DNA of 64,000 bases, from contig BCHX01000003.1 of NCBI GenBank assembly GCA_001599755.1, forward strand, positions 3,197,289 through 3,261,288, given 5' to 3'. This stretch comes from Gliomastix tumulicola. Taxonomy: Eukaryota; Ascomycota; Sordariomycetes; Hypocreales; Bionectriaceae. The notes under the pieces were generated by a model. That model searched no databases, was not told the DNA's origin, and saw only the letters and a program-made list of their open reading frames with translations. The position numbers and the translations under genes are program-made. Positions 23,884 through 34,414 of this stretch are shown here, one piece after another. The number at the start of each line of letters is the position of its first letter. Position 1 is the stretch's first letter.

Positions 23884-24374
23884 GGGGCTGAGATACCATT
23901 ACGATCTAGTTACATCAAGTAGGGAATGGATCTAGGGACATGCTTGTTATGCCAACGAGTATGCATACTCGTACGTCTCTGTGTAAGATATGTAGCCACC
24001 TGGCAAGCCTGTAGCGTTTCTCCCACAAATTGGAGGCACCCGACAGCTGCAAGTAACAATGAAAAAGTATATTTACAGGAAAAATCAATTAATCATAAAA
24101 ACACGGCCTGCTTGTTTGGTCAATTGTTCCATGAAGCTGGGTCTGCCGCCCATCTCATCACGTGACCTGTCACGTGCGCTCCGATTATCCATGACTCATC
24201 ACAGCCCTCACTTTTCCCGCCCACTTGAGGACCCGAGTGCACGTGAACCCACAAACTCCCAATTGGATTGTGGGCGTCTTGAGAAATTCTTTGGTGACCT
24301 CCAGCAAAGCCCCCCTCCTTCGAGAATTCCATCACCATCATCAAGGATTCAACCATCACCACCAGGAAATCAAG
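23884..24374. other. GCN1 3' flank and eL19 promoter
   Basis: The left half is the GCN1 3' flank. The right half holds three CACGTG sites, annotated separately, and a pyrimidine-rich stretch directly before the eL19 start. No gene. Confidence 0.65.
24158..24245. promoter_or_regulatory. Triple CACGTG cluster upstream of eL19
   Basis: CACGTG occurs at 24159-24164 (as TCACGTGACC), 24171-24176 (TCACGTGCG) and 24240-24245 (GCACGTGAA), 130-216 bp before the start codon. This is the Cbf1-type site. Cbf1 regulates ribosomal protein genes in Candida albicans; use here is inferred from motif density and recurrence upstream of eL18. Confidence 0.55.
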
Positions 24375-25234
24375 ATGTGAGTAGCATTGTTGAGTATGCG
24401 GGCGATGGAGCGCCGTGGGTGCTTGATTTGGACAATTGCCAGTTTATCGAGCCGTCTTGCGAGACGCAATCGACACCCTTGCCGAGATTCCCAGCATGCC
24501 ACCACCTGTTCTTCTCAGCTCTCCTGTCCCTACAACAAGCGGCGGCGACACCCACACCATTGCAGATGGACCTGCGGAACGCATATTGACTAACGGCTTG
24601 TTGCAGGGTGAACCTCCGAACCCAGAAGCGCCTGGCCTCGTCGGTCATCGGCTGCGGCAAGCGCAAGATCTGGCTCGACCCCAACGAACAGAGCGAGATC
24701 TCCAACGCCAACTCCCGCCAGACTATCCGCAAGCTCATCTCCGATGGCCTGATCATCCGCAAGCCCGTCACCCAGCACTCCCGATCCCGAGCCCGCGAGC
24801 TCAACCTTTCCCGGAGGGAGGGTCGTCACCGAGGCTTCGGTAAGCGGAAGGGTACCGCCGATGCTCGTATGCCCGAGCAGGTCCTCTGGATGCGCCGTCT
24901 CCGTGTCCTCCGCCGCCTGTTGGTCAAGTACCGTGCCAGCGGCAAGATCGACAAGCACCTGTACCACGAGCTCTACCACTCCAGCAAGGGTAACGCCTTC
25001 AAGCACAAGCGTGCCCTCGTTGAGCACGTACGTATACCGATGGGAATCGCATCGACGACGACGGCGACGGATACTGACATTGTATTGCAGATTCACCGTG
25101 CCAAGGCTGAGAAGGCCCGTGAGCTCAAGCTCAAGGAGGAGATGGACGCCAAGCGTGCGAAGACCAAGGCTGCCCGCGAGCGCAAGCAGGAGAGAGTCGC
25201 GGCAAAGCGGGATGCTCTGCTGGCGGAAGAGTAA
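24375..25234 (+). CDS. RPL19: 60S ribosomal protein eL19, start codon split by an intron
   Basis: Cytoplasmic large-subunit protein whose long C-terminal helix contacts the small subunit (an eB12-type bridge). Exons 24375-24376, 24607-25027, 25091-25234 give 188 aa, the family's usual length. The sequence MVNLRTQKRLASSVIGCGKR, then KIWLDPNEQSEISNANSRQ and a highly basic helical tail (MDAKRAKTKAARERKQERVA) is unmistakable eL19. The first intron (gtgagt...ttgcag, 230 nt) falls inside the initiator codon, AT|G, leaving a two-nucleotide coding exon. No other start keeps the conserved MVNLRTQ beginning. Codon use is strongly biased towards C-ending codons, as expected of a highly expressed gene. 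The second intron is 63 nt. Confidence 0.93.
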
Positions 25235-26620
25235 GCAGGGGCCTTATGGACGACGATTACACTCCGGGCTTGAGAGGGGGCTACATTTGGAGTCTACGGG
25301 TTAGGTCTTTTTTTAACGCATTTCTCATTGCTTTGGCCAGACCGGCAGGGCGGTTTCTAGCATGTGTGCATCGAGAACATGAAAAAATCTATGATGCTTG
25401 AGGACAGGCTCATTGCCTTGCGTCGCGCTGTGCCTGGAGCCATGTGATATCGTGAACCGAGTGCTGGATGGGAGTCTTTGATGGCTGAGGACAGGTTATC
25501 ATGGCACGCCCACGTGAGCACACAGGTGTACGGCACAGTTCTAGAACGCATGTTCGTGATTTGGTAGTTGCAGCGTGACGAAGTCATGGCGATACTGGAC
25601 CGAGTCTGGCTGTAAACTGATGAAGCTCTCCGAACTCAGACCGAGGCGTCCGGGCTGGTGGTGGTCCCAAGTTCTTCGGTGTCCACCCTTGCTGGATTGT
25701 AAGCGCCTTTACTCTGTACGTAATACCTGTAATTTCTTCAGGGCTCCGGCAGAGAATGCCCCACGATATAGACAAAGTGGGCAGATTCGTCGTCGGCCGA
25801 CTTTACTTGCCCGACCATACTTGACCGACGAAGCACCTATAGAGCTAGTATGACAAAAAGAAAAATGGGCGGCAGCATTCCGGTGCCATTCATACTGTGG
25901 CCGACCAGACTCGGTTACTAGCCGAGTTGGAAGATGTCTCCAAAGAGGGCCTAGAGGGGACGAATTGGACAGAATGAAAACATCTATGGGAAAAAAAAAC
26001 AATGCATACAACAACTACTGCTTGGATCAGGACTCTTCAAATTGCCCCCTTAAGGTGGTGTGGTGCCGCCAGGGGCATTTCAGCATGCTCCCGACCATTG
26101 AAGGCGGAAATCCAATATGCGAACTCAGCGGTCTCATCATCTCCAATGTTTAGTTGTTACAGAGGAAAGGAGGAAAAAGAAGCAAAATTGTGAGCGCTGG
26201 AGGGTTCGGCTTTATGGAGGGCCGCCCACACAGTGCGTCTCTCGTCCCTGTGTCACTGTATTCTCGCTGGCCAAAGTACCTGGAGGATGTACCTTACCAT
26301 GCCGGAGTGGGAAGCGGGTACCTCCGATCGGCCTGGTAGCTCGTTGACGAGGATATCATCGGCTGTGACGCCCCAAATAGGTAGCTTCAGACCTCCAGTT
26401 GCTTCCTTGCCCGCCCGCCACCGCCTCGTCGCCGGCACGGATACTTGTATATGTATCTAGCGTCGCCGTCCTCGACTTCAGCGTGCCATTGAGCGTTCTC
26501 CCTCCCCTAAATCGAAGCGTCCCGTCCGTCGTTCGGGCCAGCCCTCACGACAATCTCCCCGCAGCCTCGACTGTCCGCCTCTTCACCTGATATCGTCCGA
26601 CACCAGATATCTCCCCATCC
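25235..26620. other. Intergenic, eL19 3' flank and SHMT promoter
   Basis: About 1.39 kb without a credible gene. CACGTGAG lies near 25,510. The last 200 bp before the SHMT start are pyrimidine-rich, typical of a fungal core promoter or leader. Nothing else is recognised. Confidence 0.55.
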
Positions 26621-28445
26621 ATGTCCCCACCAATTGGGCTTCGAGGCACCTCGAGCGTGCTTCGGAGCGTTGCCAGGCCGCAGGTGCTTCGAGCCGCTCC
26701 CGCATCATGGCGTCTCAAGTCGTCCATGGCCCTTGATGGACAGCAGCAGGTTAGCAGAGCTTCCCCGGGGATGGCACTACCGTGCGGTGATAGGATCAAT
26801 GCTAATTGCTCGACTCCCAGCTGCTCTCTGCCCACCTCGAGAAGGCGGACCCGGCAGTCTTCAACATTATCGAGCAGGTTCGTTCCGCGATCCCGCGACC
26901 CCGCCCGGTCGTCCGAGGGTAGATCGGATGCTGACGAGTTTTGCGATAAAGGAGAAGAAGAGGCAGAAGCACTTCATCAACCTCATTCCCTCCGAAAACT
27001 TCACCTCCCAGGCCGTCCTCGATGCGCTTGGTAGTGTTATGCAAAGTACGACCTATGATCCTCGTGGTTCACTCGTCCAGCAGCTGACGGTTTCCAACAG
27101 ACAAGTACTCGGAGGGCTACCCCGGAGCTCGGTACTACGGAGGCAATGAGTTTATCGACCAGGCCGAACGTCTATGCCAGACTCGTGCTCTCGAGACCTT
27201 TGGCTTGGACCCCAAGCTGTGGGGTGTCAATGTCCAGCGTAAGCCAGCGTGATCTGAGTAGGCCATGCTTTTGTTTCATCGCTAACGGCACTTCTAGCTC
27301 TGTCTGGCGCACCAGCAAACCTGTATGTCTACTCGGCTTTGATGGATACTCACGACCGACTCATGGGCCTGGATCTGCCGCATGGCGGCCATCTCTCGCA
27401 CGGATATCAGACACCGACAAAGAAGATCTCGGCCGTCTCCAAGTACTTCGAAACCGTCCCGTACCGCCTTGACGAGGCAACCGGCCTCATCGACTACGAT
27501 AAGCTGGAGGATCTCGCCACGACCTACAGGCCCAAGGTCATTGTTGCAGGAGCCAGCGCTTACAGCCGTCTCATCGACTACAAGCGCATGCGCGAGATCT
27601 GCGACAAGGTCGGTGCTTATATGGTTGCTGATATGGCCCATATCTCGGGTCTCGTCGCCGCAAAGGTCATCCCGGGGCCTTTCGGCTTCGCTGATGTCGT
27701 TACCACTACCACACACAAGAGCTTGCGAGGACCCCGTGGCGCTATGATCTTCTTCCGGAAAGGTGTTCGAAGGCAGAACCCAAAGACGAAGGAGGACGAA
27801 TTGTACAACCTTGAGGGCCCGATCAACGCCTCCGTCTTCCCTGGCCACCAAGGAGGACCTCATAACCATACTATCACATCTTTGGCAGTGGCCCTGAAGC
27901 AGGCCCAGGCACCAGACTTCCACACCTACCAGTCCCAGGTGCTGACCAATGCGAAAGCGTTCTCCGCCCGGCTGAGCGACCCTAAGGAGAAGGGCGGTTT
28001 AGGTTACAAGGTTGTTAGTGGTGGAACGGACAACCACCTTGTTCTCGTGGATCTGAAGCCCCACGGCATTGACGGGAGCCGTGTGGAGCGTGTGCTCGAG
28101 CTTGTCGGCGTTGCGTCAAACAAGAACACCGTCCCCGGCGACAAGTCCGCTCTCGTTCCTGGGGGTCTTCGGATGGGCACACCGGCTATGACTACCCGTG
28201 GATTTAGTGAGAACGACTTCGTTCGCGTTGCTGACGTGGTTGATCGGGCAGTCACCATTGCCATTCGTGTGAGCAAGGCTGCTCGGAAAGCCGCGGAAGA
28301 GCGTGGGGAGAAGTCTCCCGGAAGGGTGAAGCTGTTCCTCGAACACCTCGGGAACGGCGAGACTGACCCTGAGATCGTGCAGCTCCGAAGTGAGGTGGAG
28401 GACTGGGTTGGTACCTATCCTCTGCCGTGGGCCACAGGGAACTAG
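26621..28445 (+). CDS. SHM1: Serine hydroxymethyltransferase, mitochondrial
   Basis: PLP enzyme converting serine and tetrahydrofolate to glycine and 5,10-methylene-THF. Exons 26621-26749, 26821-26877, 26952-27045, 27101-27238, 27298-28445 give 521 aa. Residues 1-35 (MSPPIGLRGTSSVLRSVARP and following, rich in Arg/Ser/Ala, no acidic residue) are a mitochondrial presequence. Family signatures follow: FINLIPSENFTS, YSEGYPGARYYGGNE, SGAPANLYVYSAL, and the PLP-lysine motif VVTTTTHKSLRGPRGAM. GGLRMGTPAMTTRG and PLPWATGN close the chain. All four introns have CTRAC-type branch points. A second in-frame ATG in good context (26726, MALDGQQQ) just after the presequence could give a cytosolic form; that is inference. 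Mitochondrial localisation is predicted, not shown. Confidence 0.93.
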
Positions 28446-28667
28446 AATTGGAAAATACATAAACGACAATAAGGACCTCAACTGCCCTTGGGATAATGTA
28501 CTAGCCTATTTACGGATTGTTATATTTGGTGGGCTTCTCAACGTTTCGTGCTATGACTCTAATGTATCTACTAGTATGTTTGGAGGGAATATACTCGACT
28601 CACAACTTGCGAACCTGGGCGCTCTTGTGCCTTATTCACTGAATTGCTTACTAAAAGGTATGTGATG

Positions 28668-31322
28668 CTATGTACTTTCGAGTATGGTTCCAGCAGCATC
28701 GGTGGTGGTGACCTTTTTCACAGACTCCCGAGCAGCAAATCTCCCATAGTAGTCCTGCAGATGACCGTGTGAACCAAGGGCTTCCAATCCACTCTCTTGG
28801 ACTAGGGTATGCAGGACAGGCCAAACGATGAAATCAGGAAGCGAGGCTTCGGAACCAGCCAGAAACTCGCCGTCAGCCTCGACGAGGTAGCGATCCCAAG
28901 TAGTGAGCTCACGCTCGAGAGCATCGCCAATGGGTTGGCTCGAAATTCGAGGCGTTCCCCGCTGGAGTTTTCTTGACAAAGAGATGGCTTGATGGAAGCG
29001 CGTATATCGTTTTGCCAGCTGGGCTTGGTCTTGTCCTCCAGGCGATCCTTTGGTCGTGCCGTATACTGCATCCAGGTACAAGAAAATGGGGACATCGCCC
29101 TGGACGGTAGGTTTGCCCTCAATGCTGTCAACAAACTTGATCGGAAGTGCCTCAAAATCAAGCGACTGCCCCTGCTTCATTGGTCCCATGCTGCCCTTAG
29201 CATATCTGATACCAAATTCCGCGAGCATCAGGACTACTTGCAAGTTCGCAAGCGGATTCTCTGATGTGAAGAAACGAGCAGATGTGCTCATGTGCAACAC
29301 ATCGAAGCCGGCCCCATAATGCGAATCCCAGTCGAAGTTGCTGGAGCGGTTCTCCGTGCCGAAAGCTTTCAGCATTTCCACAGCCTCCGCACACTGCCCA
29401 TTCTTCACCGGACGGGCCTTGTCCTGTGTCTTGGATGTTGCTCCCTGGCCCCATATCAGGGTCTCGTCGGAAGACAAGAACGTGGCAATGTGTCGGAACG
29501 TCAAGGATATCCGCCCGCCATTGAAGGCAAGCTCGAGCGGTGACTTCTCGCGTTCAGAGCGCTTGTCTTGGCGAATTGCATGGAGCCACTTCATGTTCGT
29601 CGCTAGACCCATCCGAAGCAGCGAGTTGTGCGGCAGCCTTGCACGACAAATAGTGCGCTTATCCGTCTCTGAGGATGGAGACACGGCAGAAGACCGAGAA
29701 GGGTCCCGATCCTGTCTTTTTGTCCTGAGAACCATGGTCCTCTCAGCCCCGAGACTCACATTGGCGATGTATGAACTTCGGACAATATCCAGTGTTTTAT
29801 CGCTGTGCTCAGAGATGTAGTCGTTGCCGTCACGGTAGTATTGGATCAAGACGTGGTTGAGAGGATGCCCAAGACGTTTCTCGGTGGCTTCTTTGATTGC
29901 GCGAACGGTCGGTGTGAATGGCAGTAGAGGGGGCGATTCGTCAGCTGGATGACGGTATACCGGAATGCTGCCATCTTCTGCAACATGACCCTGGACTGCT
30001 ACGAGTCGTGGGACCTCGCCACCTTGATGGGACATGCGCTGCCATTTGACCTCCGTTCTTAACGTGTCGAATATGCCGTCTTCCAGGTCCTTGGGTAGGA
30101 GGTCCGCGATCACATCAGTATCTCCTTCGCAAAGCTTAGTCCTAGAAGATTCTGCTTCATCCTCGTCGTCACGCTCTTGGTTTATCGGGGAGCTGCCCTT
30201 TGACTTTTGAGGTACGCTCTGGGAGGAAGAAACCTCGGGAGGAGTTACGGGACGGTCGGATTCGGACTCTCGCGGCACTGCCGGTTTTGCTTCTTGGGCT
30301 GGATCCGGGGCACTAGACGTAGATGCTTCTGGCGCGTCCAGTGTTGGCTCTGCAGATGGGCCTGGAGCTGCCTGGTGCGTATCTGAATTTTGGGAATCAG
30401 GCCGCGACGGTGGAGGCAGAGTGGCAGTCGTTGTGTCGGCCGTCACGGATGGCTCCTCAACAGCATCCTCAGGTGCAGGATCATCCCCCAGCTCTCCAGT
30501 ACTGCTAGGCGAGTTGAGGTTAAGCTTCGCCAACTGTTCGGGAGGCTCCGGAGAACCGGATCTGAGGCTCAGTGCTGTCATGGGCCGCACAAGATCTGGG
30601 GACTTGCTTCCGGCGGCTTTTCCTCGGTGTGGCTTTGGAGGTGGCGGCCTGATCAGGTCCAGAGTGTCTTTGAGGGTCGCAACCTCACAACCGGTGAAAT
30701 CGACAAGACTCTTCACAGCCCGCTGCCGTCGGCTCTCGGATATGTAACCGCAGCAGTCTTGCACGATGGTGATGGAGAGCCCGTGACAAGCAGCATCCAT
30801 GGCAGTTGCGAAGACACCAACGTTTGCCAGCGAGCCGCAGATGAAGACTTCCATAACCATCTTCGCTCTAAGCATATGGAGCAGCCTCGTGCCTTTGAAG
30901 GCAGAGTAAGTTGTCTTGGCCAGGGTCAGATCCGTCTTGACAATCTGGTCTGCAACTCCAAAGGACCATTCCAGCCCACCCCCAGCCAAAACTTCAGCAG
31001 TGTCATGACTGAGAAATGCCTCTTTGTCAACGGCGGCTTCAGCTTCTGTGGGCAGCGGATCCTTGGCGGGCTTCGCCTCGTCAGAGACAACTATGCGCTC
31101 CTCCTCCAGCCGACGAGTCTTGTCAAACTTTGACCGCACCCAGATGACATCTCCGTTGGTCTCGCGGATAGCTGCAGCGAGCTCAGTGGCGCGATGGACA
31201 TAACCTGGAGGGTTCGCAACTGGAAGACCGCCGGCTTCTGTGAAGGCCTGTTGGAAGTCCACTCCTATAAAGGCGCGTCTGGCGGTGATTTGCGGGAGGG
31301 CTGAAGGGTCGAAGGGGAACAT
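28668..31322 (-). CDS. Fusion protein: isochorismatase-like + AlkB-like dioxygenase + GST C-terminal-like
   Basis: One 884-aa uninterrupted frame with three modules. (1) About 12-205: isochorismatase-like cysteine-hydrolase fold, with the Asp of FIGVDFQQAF (about 20) and Lys of LAKTTYSAF (about 134); the nucleophile position reads NVGVFATAMDA, with Gly where cysteine hydrolases have Cys, as in the vinyl-ether-hydrolysing isochorismatases. A long Pro/Ser/Glu-rich linker follows. (2) About 420-610: AlkB-like Fe(II)/2-oxoglutarate dioxygenase, with YYRDGNDYISEHSD (HxD, about 503), WLHAI and GGRISLTFRHI (second His and 2OG-binding Arg, about 604). (3) About 690-870: all-helical GST C-terminal-like domain (FLAGSEASLPDFIVWPVLH). 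The frame stays open to an ATG at 31427, but that stretch covers a 10-bp tandem repeat and lies before the first domain, so I prefer 31322. Substrate unknown; nucleic-acid demethylation is possible for module 2. Confidence 0.8.
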   Translation of the reverse strand: MFPFDPSALPQITARRAFIGVDFQQAFTEAGGLPVANPPGYVHRATELAAAIRETNGDVIWVRSKFDKTRRLEEERIVVSDEAKPAKDPLPTEAEAAVDKEAFLSHDTAEVLAGGGLEWSFGVADQIVKTDLTLAKTTYSAFKGTRLLHMLRAKMVMEVFICGSLANVGVFATAMDAACHGLSITIVQDCCGYISESRRQRAVKSLVDFTGCEVATLKDTLDLIRPPPPKPHRGKAAGSKSPDLVRPMTALSLRSGSPEPPEQLAKLNLNSPSSTGELGDDPAPEDAVEEPSVTADTTTATLPPPSRPDSQNSDTHQAAPGPSAEPTLDAPEASTSSAPDPAQEAKPAVPRESESDRPVTPPEVSSSQSVPQKSKGSSPINQERDDEDEAESSRTKLCEGDTDVIADLLPKDLEDGIFDTLRTEVKWQRMSHQGGEVPRLVAVQGHVAEDGSIPVYRHPADESPPLLPFTPTVRAIKEATEKRLGHPLNHVLIQYYRDGNDYISEHSDKTLDIVRSSYIANVSLGAERTMVLRTKRQDRDPSRSSAVSPSSETDKRTICRARLPHNSLLRMGLATNMKWLHAIRQDKRSEREKSPLELAFNGGRISLTFRHIATFLSSDETLIWGQGATSKTQDKARPVKNGQCAEAVEMLKAFGTENRSSNFDWDSHYGAGFDVLHMSTSARFFTSENPLANLQVVLMLAEFGIRYAKGSMGPMKQGQSLDFEALPIKFVDSIEGKPTVQGDVPIFLYLDAVYGTTKGSPGGQDQAQLAKRYTRFHQAISLSRKLQRGTPRISSQPIGDALERELTTWDRYLVEADGEFLAGSEASLPDFIVWPVLHTLVQESGLEALGSHGHLQDYYGRFAARESVKKVTTTDAAGTILEST

Positions 31323-32635
31323 GGCGGGCGAACGCGATTTTATTCCCACAACTCTCTTCTCTTTCAGTAAAAGCCGAATAATTTGAGATGTTGTCACTTG
31401 CTGTCGCTTGCTGTCACTCGCTGTCACTTGCTGTCATGGACGAGTCGCAAGAGCAGGATACGTGTGCAAGCCACATGACTCGGGTTTTATCAGGCAGAAA
31501 TCGTCGACCCCTCGTCAGACATGGCACAGATTATCTCCCGTCTGCTACAGGCACATCTTAGTAACAAACGGGCGTCCAAGAATGAGGGTGCCGGGGGGGG
31601 GAGCCTGTGCCTGGGCTGGAGAGGGGGTCAAAGCCAAAGCCAAAGGGCGCTAAAACAAACCGCAAGAGGCTAAGATGACGCCGTCCCGAAGGATCCTCCT
31701 CCTGTCAGAGAGCGCAGAATGCAAGACGTGTCCGGATTGCGCATGGCCATAGCATGGAGGATGGGATTTTGCCTGGCTGTGCGAGCGCCGCTGGGATTAT
31801 TAAACGGTAAATGCCGTCGGACGTGTGGTACTTGATCCGTATTCGTCAAATATGTGGCCCCACCTGATCGTGTGATTTTTTTTTCTCAGCATCACAAAGT
31901 CGAACTGCCACTGTGCTCGGCAGTGGGAATCGCGAGCTGGAATGAATGAGATGGAGGCCTGAACTCATCCAGGTACCTGCGCAGGTGGGGGTTTTCACCG
32001 CTTCGTGAATGCCGGTGCAGGTATGCCGCTCTTTTCCGCCATGAAGGTGTTTTCCTCACCCTGTCAATCGTTCGTCAGACGTCGTGTGTAATGTGCCGTG
32101 TGCTATTAATATTCTCTGCCTGTCTATTATGGCATGACTGACGTCGCTGTTCGCTAACGTGCCTGCAGGTGACTCTAGTTGAGCAAATCCGGGGGGAGAT
32201 TCAGCATGCTTGAAACAACGAAAATGCCCGTCTGGCGCCAGGAACCCCCCACAACAAGGGGCGGGTACTTTGGCTGACTCAGCAACATTTTGGCTGCAAC
32301 CAACTTGATGTGCTTCCAACTGACAAGCTTCACCCTGGCATCACCAACCTCCGATCGATACCACATCTGCCACTCCCCTTACGCCATTGTCTCTCGATAG
32401 GGCCTGCCATCCTTCTTGATTCGAGACAAATGCTCGACACCTGACGCGTCGGCTCTCATCGTCATCAGCATTCTGACAAGACAAACCGCTGTCGCCGCCG
32501 CCCACCACGAGACGAACTTTAGTTTGCTATCTCTCTATCCGGTTATGTGACGGTCCTCAGTAGAGTATATCGCAGACAGCCAGTTTGCAAACGTATTCAT
32601 CATCTTGCGCGAGCTCCGTCTCGTCTCCGACAACG
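31323..32635. other. Divergent promoter region (fusion gene / TAF8)
   Basis: 1.3 kb without a credible gene. Besides the 10-bp tandem repeat there are a G7-8 run near 31,591, a triple AAAGCC near 31,630-31,650, and palindromic GGTACC/CCTGCGCAGG near 31,970-31,990. Confidence 0.55.
31391..31436. repeat. 10-bp tandem repeat, about 4.5 units
   Basis: Consecutive units TTGTCACTTG, CTGTCGCTTG, CTGTCACTCG, CTGTCACTTG and a partial CTGTCA. It lies 69-114 bp upstream of the chosen start of the fusion gene, in its promoter or leader, or in its N terminus if translation starts at 31427. Confidence 0.9.
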
Positions 32636-33710
32636 ATGGGGTCCCCCAAACATCGGTTGTCTGTGACAGAAAGTGAAGAACCGGACCCAAAACGCCTTCG
32701 CGTCAGCGACGACACGCGCCAACCCAGCGCAAGAGAGTCATCTTCCAGAGACGATGCTAGCGTGGCAGAGACAGCGCAAGGGGAGGATCCTGCGGCGTCT
32801 GCGCTACCACATCCGAGTCTGCCCAATCTTCACGCCCAGTCGCGACAAGCTATCCAGCGGTCCATCGCTTTGGTGTTACGACATGATGGCTTCTCTTCTA
32901 CAACACCGGAAGCTCTCGAGAGCTTCACGCAGCTTGTTGAGACCTGTAAGTCACGCGATAGGTGCTGGCTCAGCGTGCAACTACCCGCATGTCATCAACA
33001 ACATCGGTCGAAAGTGTGCTAACGCTGGATTCCCTGTAGACATCCACTCGATGATCAAAGAGACCAAAAAGTTTGCGCTGACGTCGCGCCGTGAGATCCC
33101 GACTCCGATGGACTTTGAGAAGATGCTTGACAGGCATAATGTGCCGATCGCATCGCTCAAGCAGCACCTAAAACCGCCGATACCGAAGACAGCCATCGAT
33201 CCTTCATACGATTATGTGCCACAGGCAAGCGAGGACGTCTTAGCGTCATTACCACTGCTGGGCCCGGAGCTCAGTGGCGAAGCCGACAAAGACACGAAAC
33301 CATACATCCCAGCCTCCTTCCCAGACTTTCCCAGCAAGCATACATACAAGTTCACGCCGCAAGAAGATGTCAACGTCCGCGACTCAAAGAGTGTTAGGGA
33401 ACAGGTCGCTCGTACAGCGCAGCAGGGTGAAGACGCACTACGGAGGCTTGTTCGCGCATCCAAAATTCGGAAGCAGAAGGAAGTCAAAACCATTGTCGAG
33501 AAGGACCGACATGGCAAGGAGAGATTCAGGTTATGGGAACAAACCATGAAACAGTTCATGGCTGCGGAAGTGCGAGGGGAGGCTACCGGCCAGCTCGAAA
33601 TTGCCGATCATAGCATGATTGTCAACAGCGGTACAGTACACCATCGGAAAGAGCTGGCTCGTCTGGGGAAGCGGAACCTTGCCGTTGCCAACGGGAGTGG
33701 TGGGCTGTGA
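32636..33710 (+). CDS. TAF8: TFIID subunit TAF8
   Basis: Histone-fold subunit of the general transcription factor TFIID, partner of TAF10 and TAF2. Exons 32636-32945 and 33040-33710 give 326 aa. After an acidic, charged N terminus (PDPKRLRVSDD) the histone fold reads RQAIQRSIALVLRHDGFSST, then ALESFTQLVETYIHSMIKET, KKFALTSRREIPTPMDFEKM. Downstream, the TAF8 C-terminal motif FPDFPSKHTYKFTPQ is clear, followed by a basic coiled region. The intron (gtaagt...gctaac...gtag, 94 nt) splits the histone fold at Tyr of ETYIHS. The frame extends upstream of 32636 but has no earlier ATG. Confidence 0.88.
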
Positions 33711-34414
33711 AGAGCGATTCCTACAAAGATGCGGTTGCGAAATGGTGTTCGCCGTGGGAACAATTAAACTATCGAGTTCGGGGCGCATAGCCAGCATCCC
33801 CGAGTCTCGAGTGTGCCATGCTCTTTATTTACGGATGGAAGGCACAAAGGAGTCGCCAGTCACAGTGGCTTCTACACGCTCAGGGAGTTATTTTCAGCGC
33901 TGGAGTTTGGCGTTTTCCACATATTTGATTCATTGATATCCCGTCCCGTCTCTGTCTGTTTGTCCTCCAATACAGTGAACTGTCTATATATTACGATCAT
34001 TAGATGCCGAATGAAAACTTAATAAAACACCAAACTCTCCTCTAAAGTCTGAAGCGAAGATGCATTTGTAGCCCTTCAACGCAGCTTATACAGAGACCAG
34101 GTTGGGGTGGACACGCGAGACTCAACCACCCACCTGTGGCGCAGTGTGGCTGAAGACGCTCGGGATCGAGGCTGGAGGGGCATTGAGGCGGTGGCCCTAA
34201 TTTCGTGCCCACAGAAAAAATTGAACCAAATCCCAGCTGCTAACACATCGCAGCCGAAATCGTTAGGAGACCCTCCACAGGATTCCGGCTCAATTTTGGT
34301 GCAAGGCTTCAAAAATCCCACCTCTCTTTCTTTTGATTCTTCCACCTCACCCGACGAAGTCGCATTTGCACCATTGACGTCCGTCGCATCTCGTCTTCCT
34401 GCTAAATCGTCGCC
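33711..34414. other. TAF8 3' flank and RACK1 promoter
   Basis: About 0.7 kb with no gene. The final 80 bp before the RACK1 start are C/T-rich. No CACGTG is present, unlike the eL18 and eL19 promoters. Confidence 0.6.

Noticed and set aside
24377..24606. Possible snoRNA in the 230-nt first intron of eL19
   Set aside because: No C/D box pair or H/ACA pattern could be recognised despite the length.
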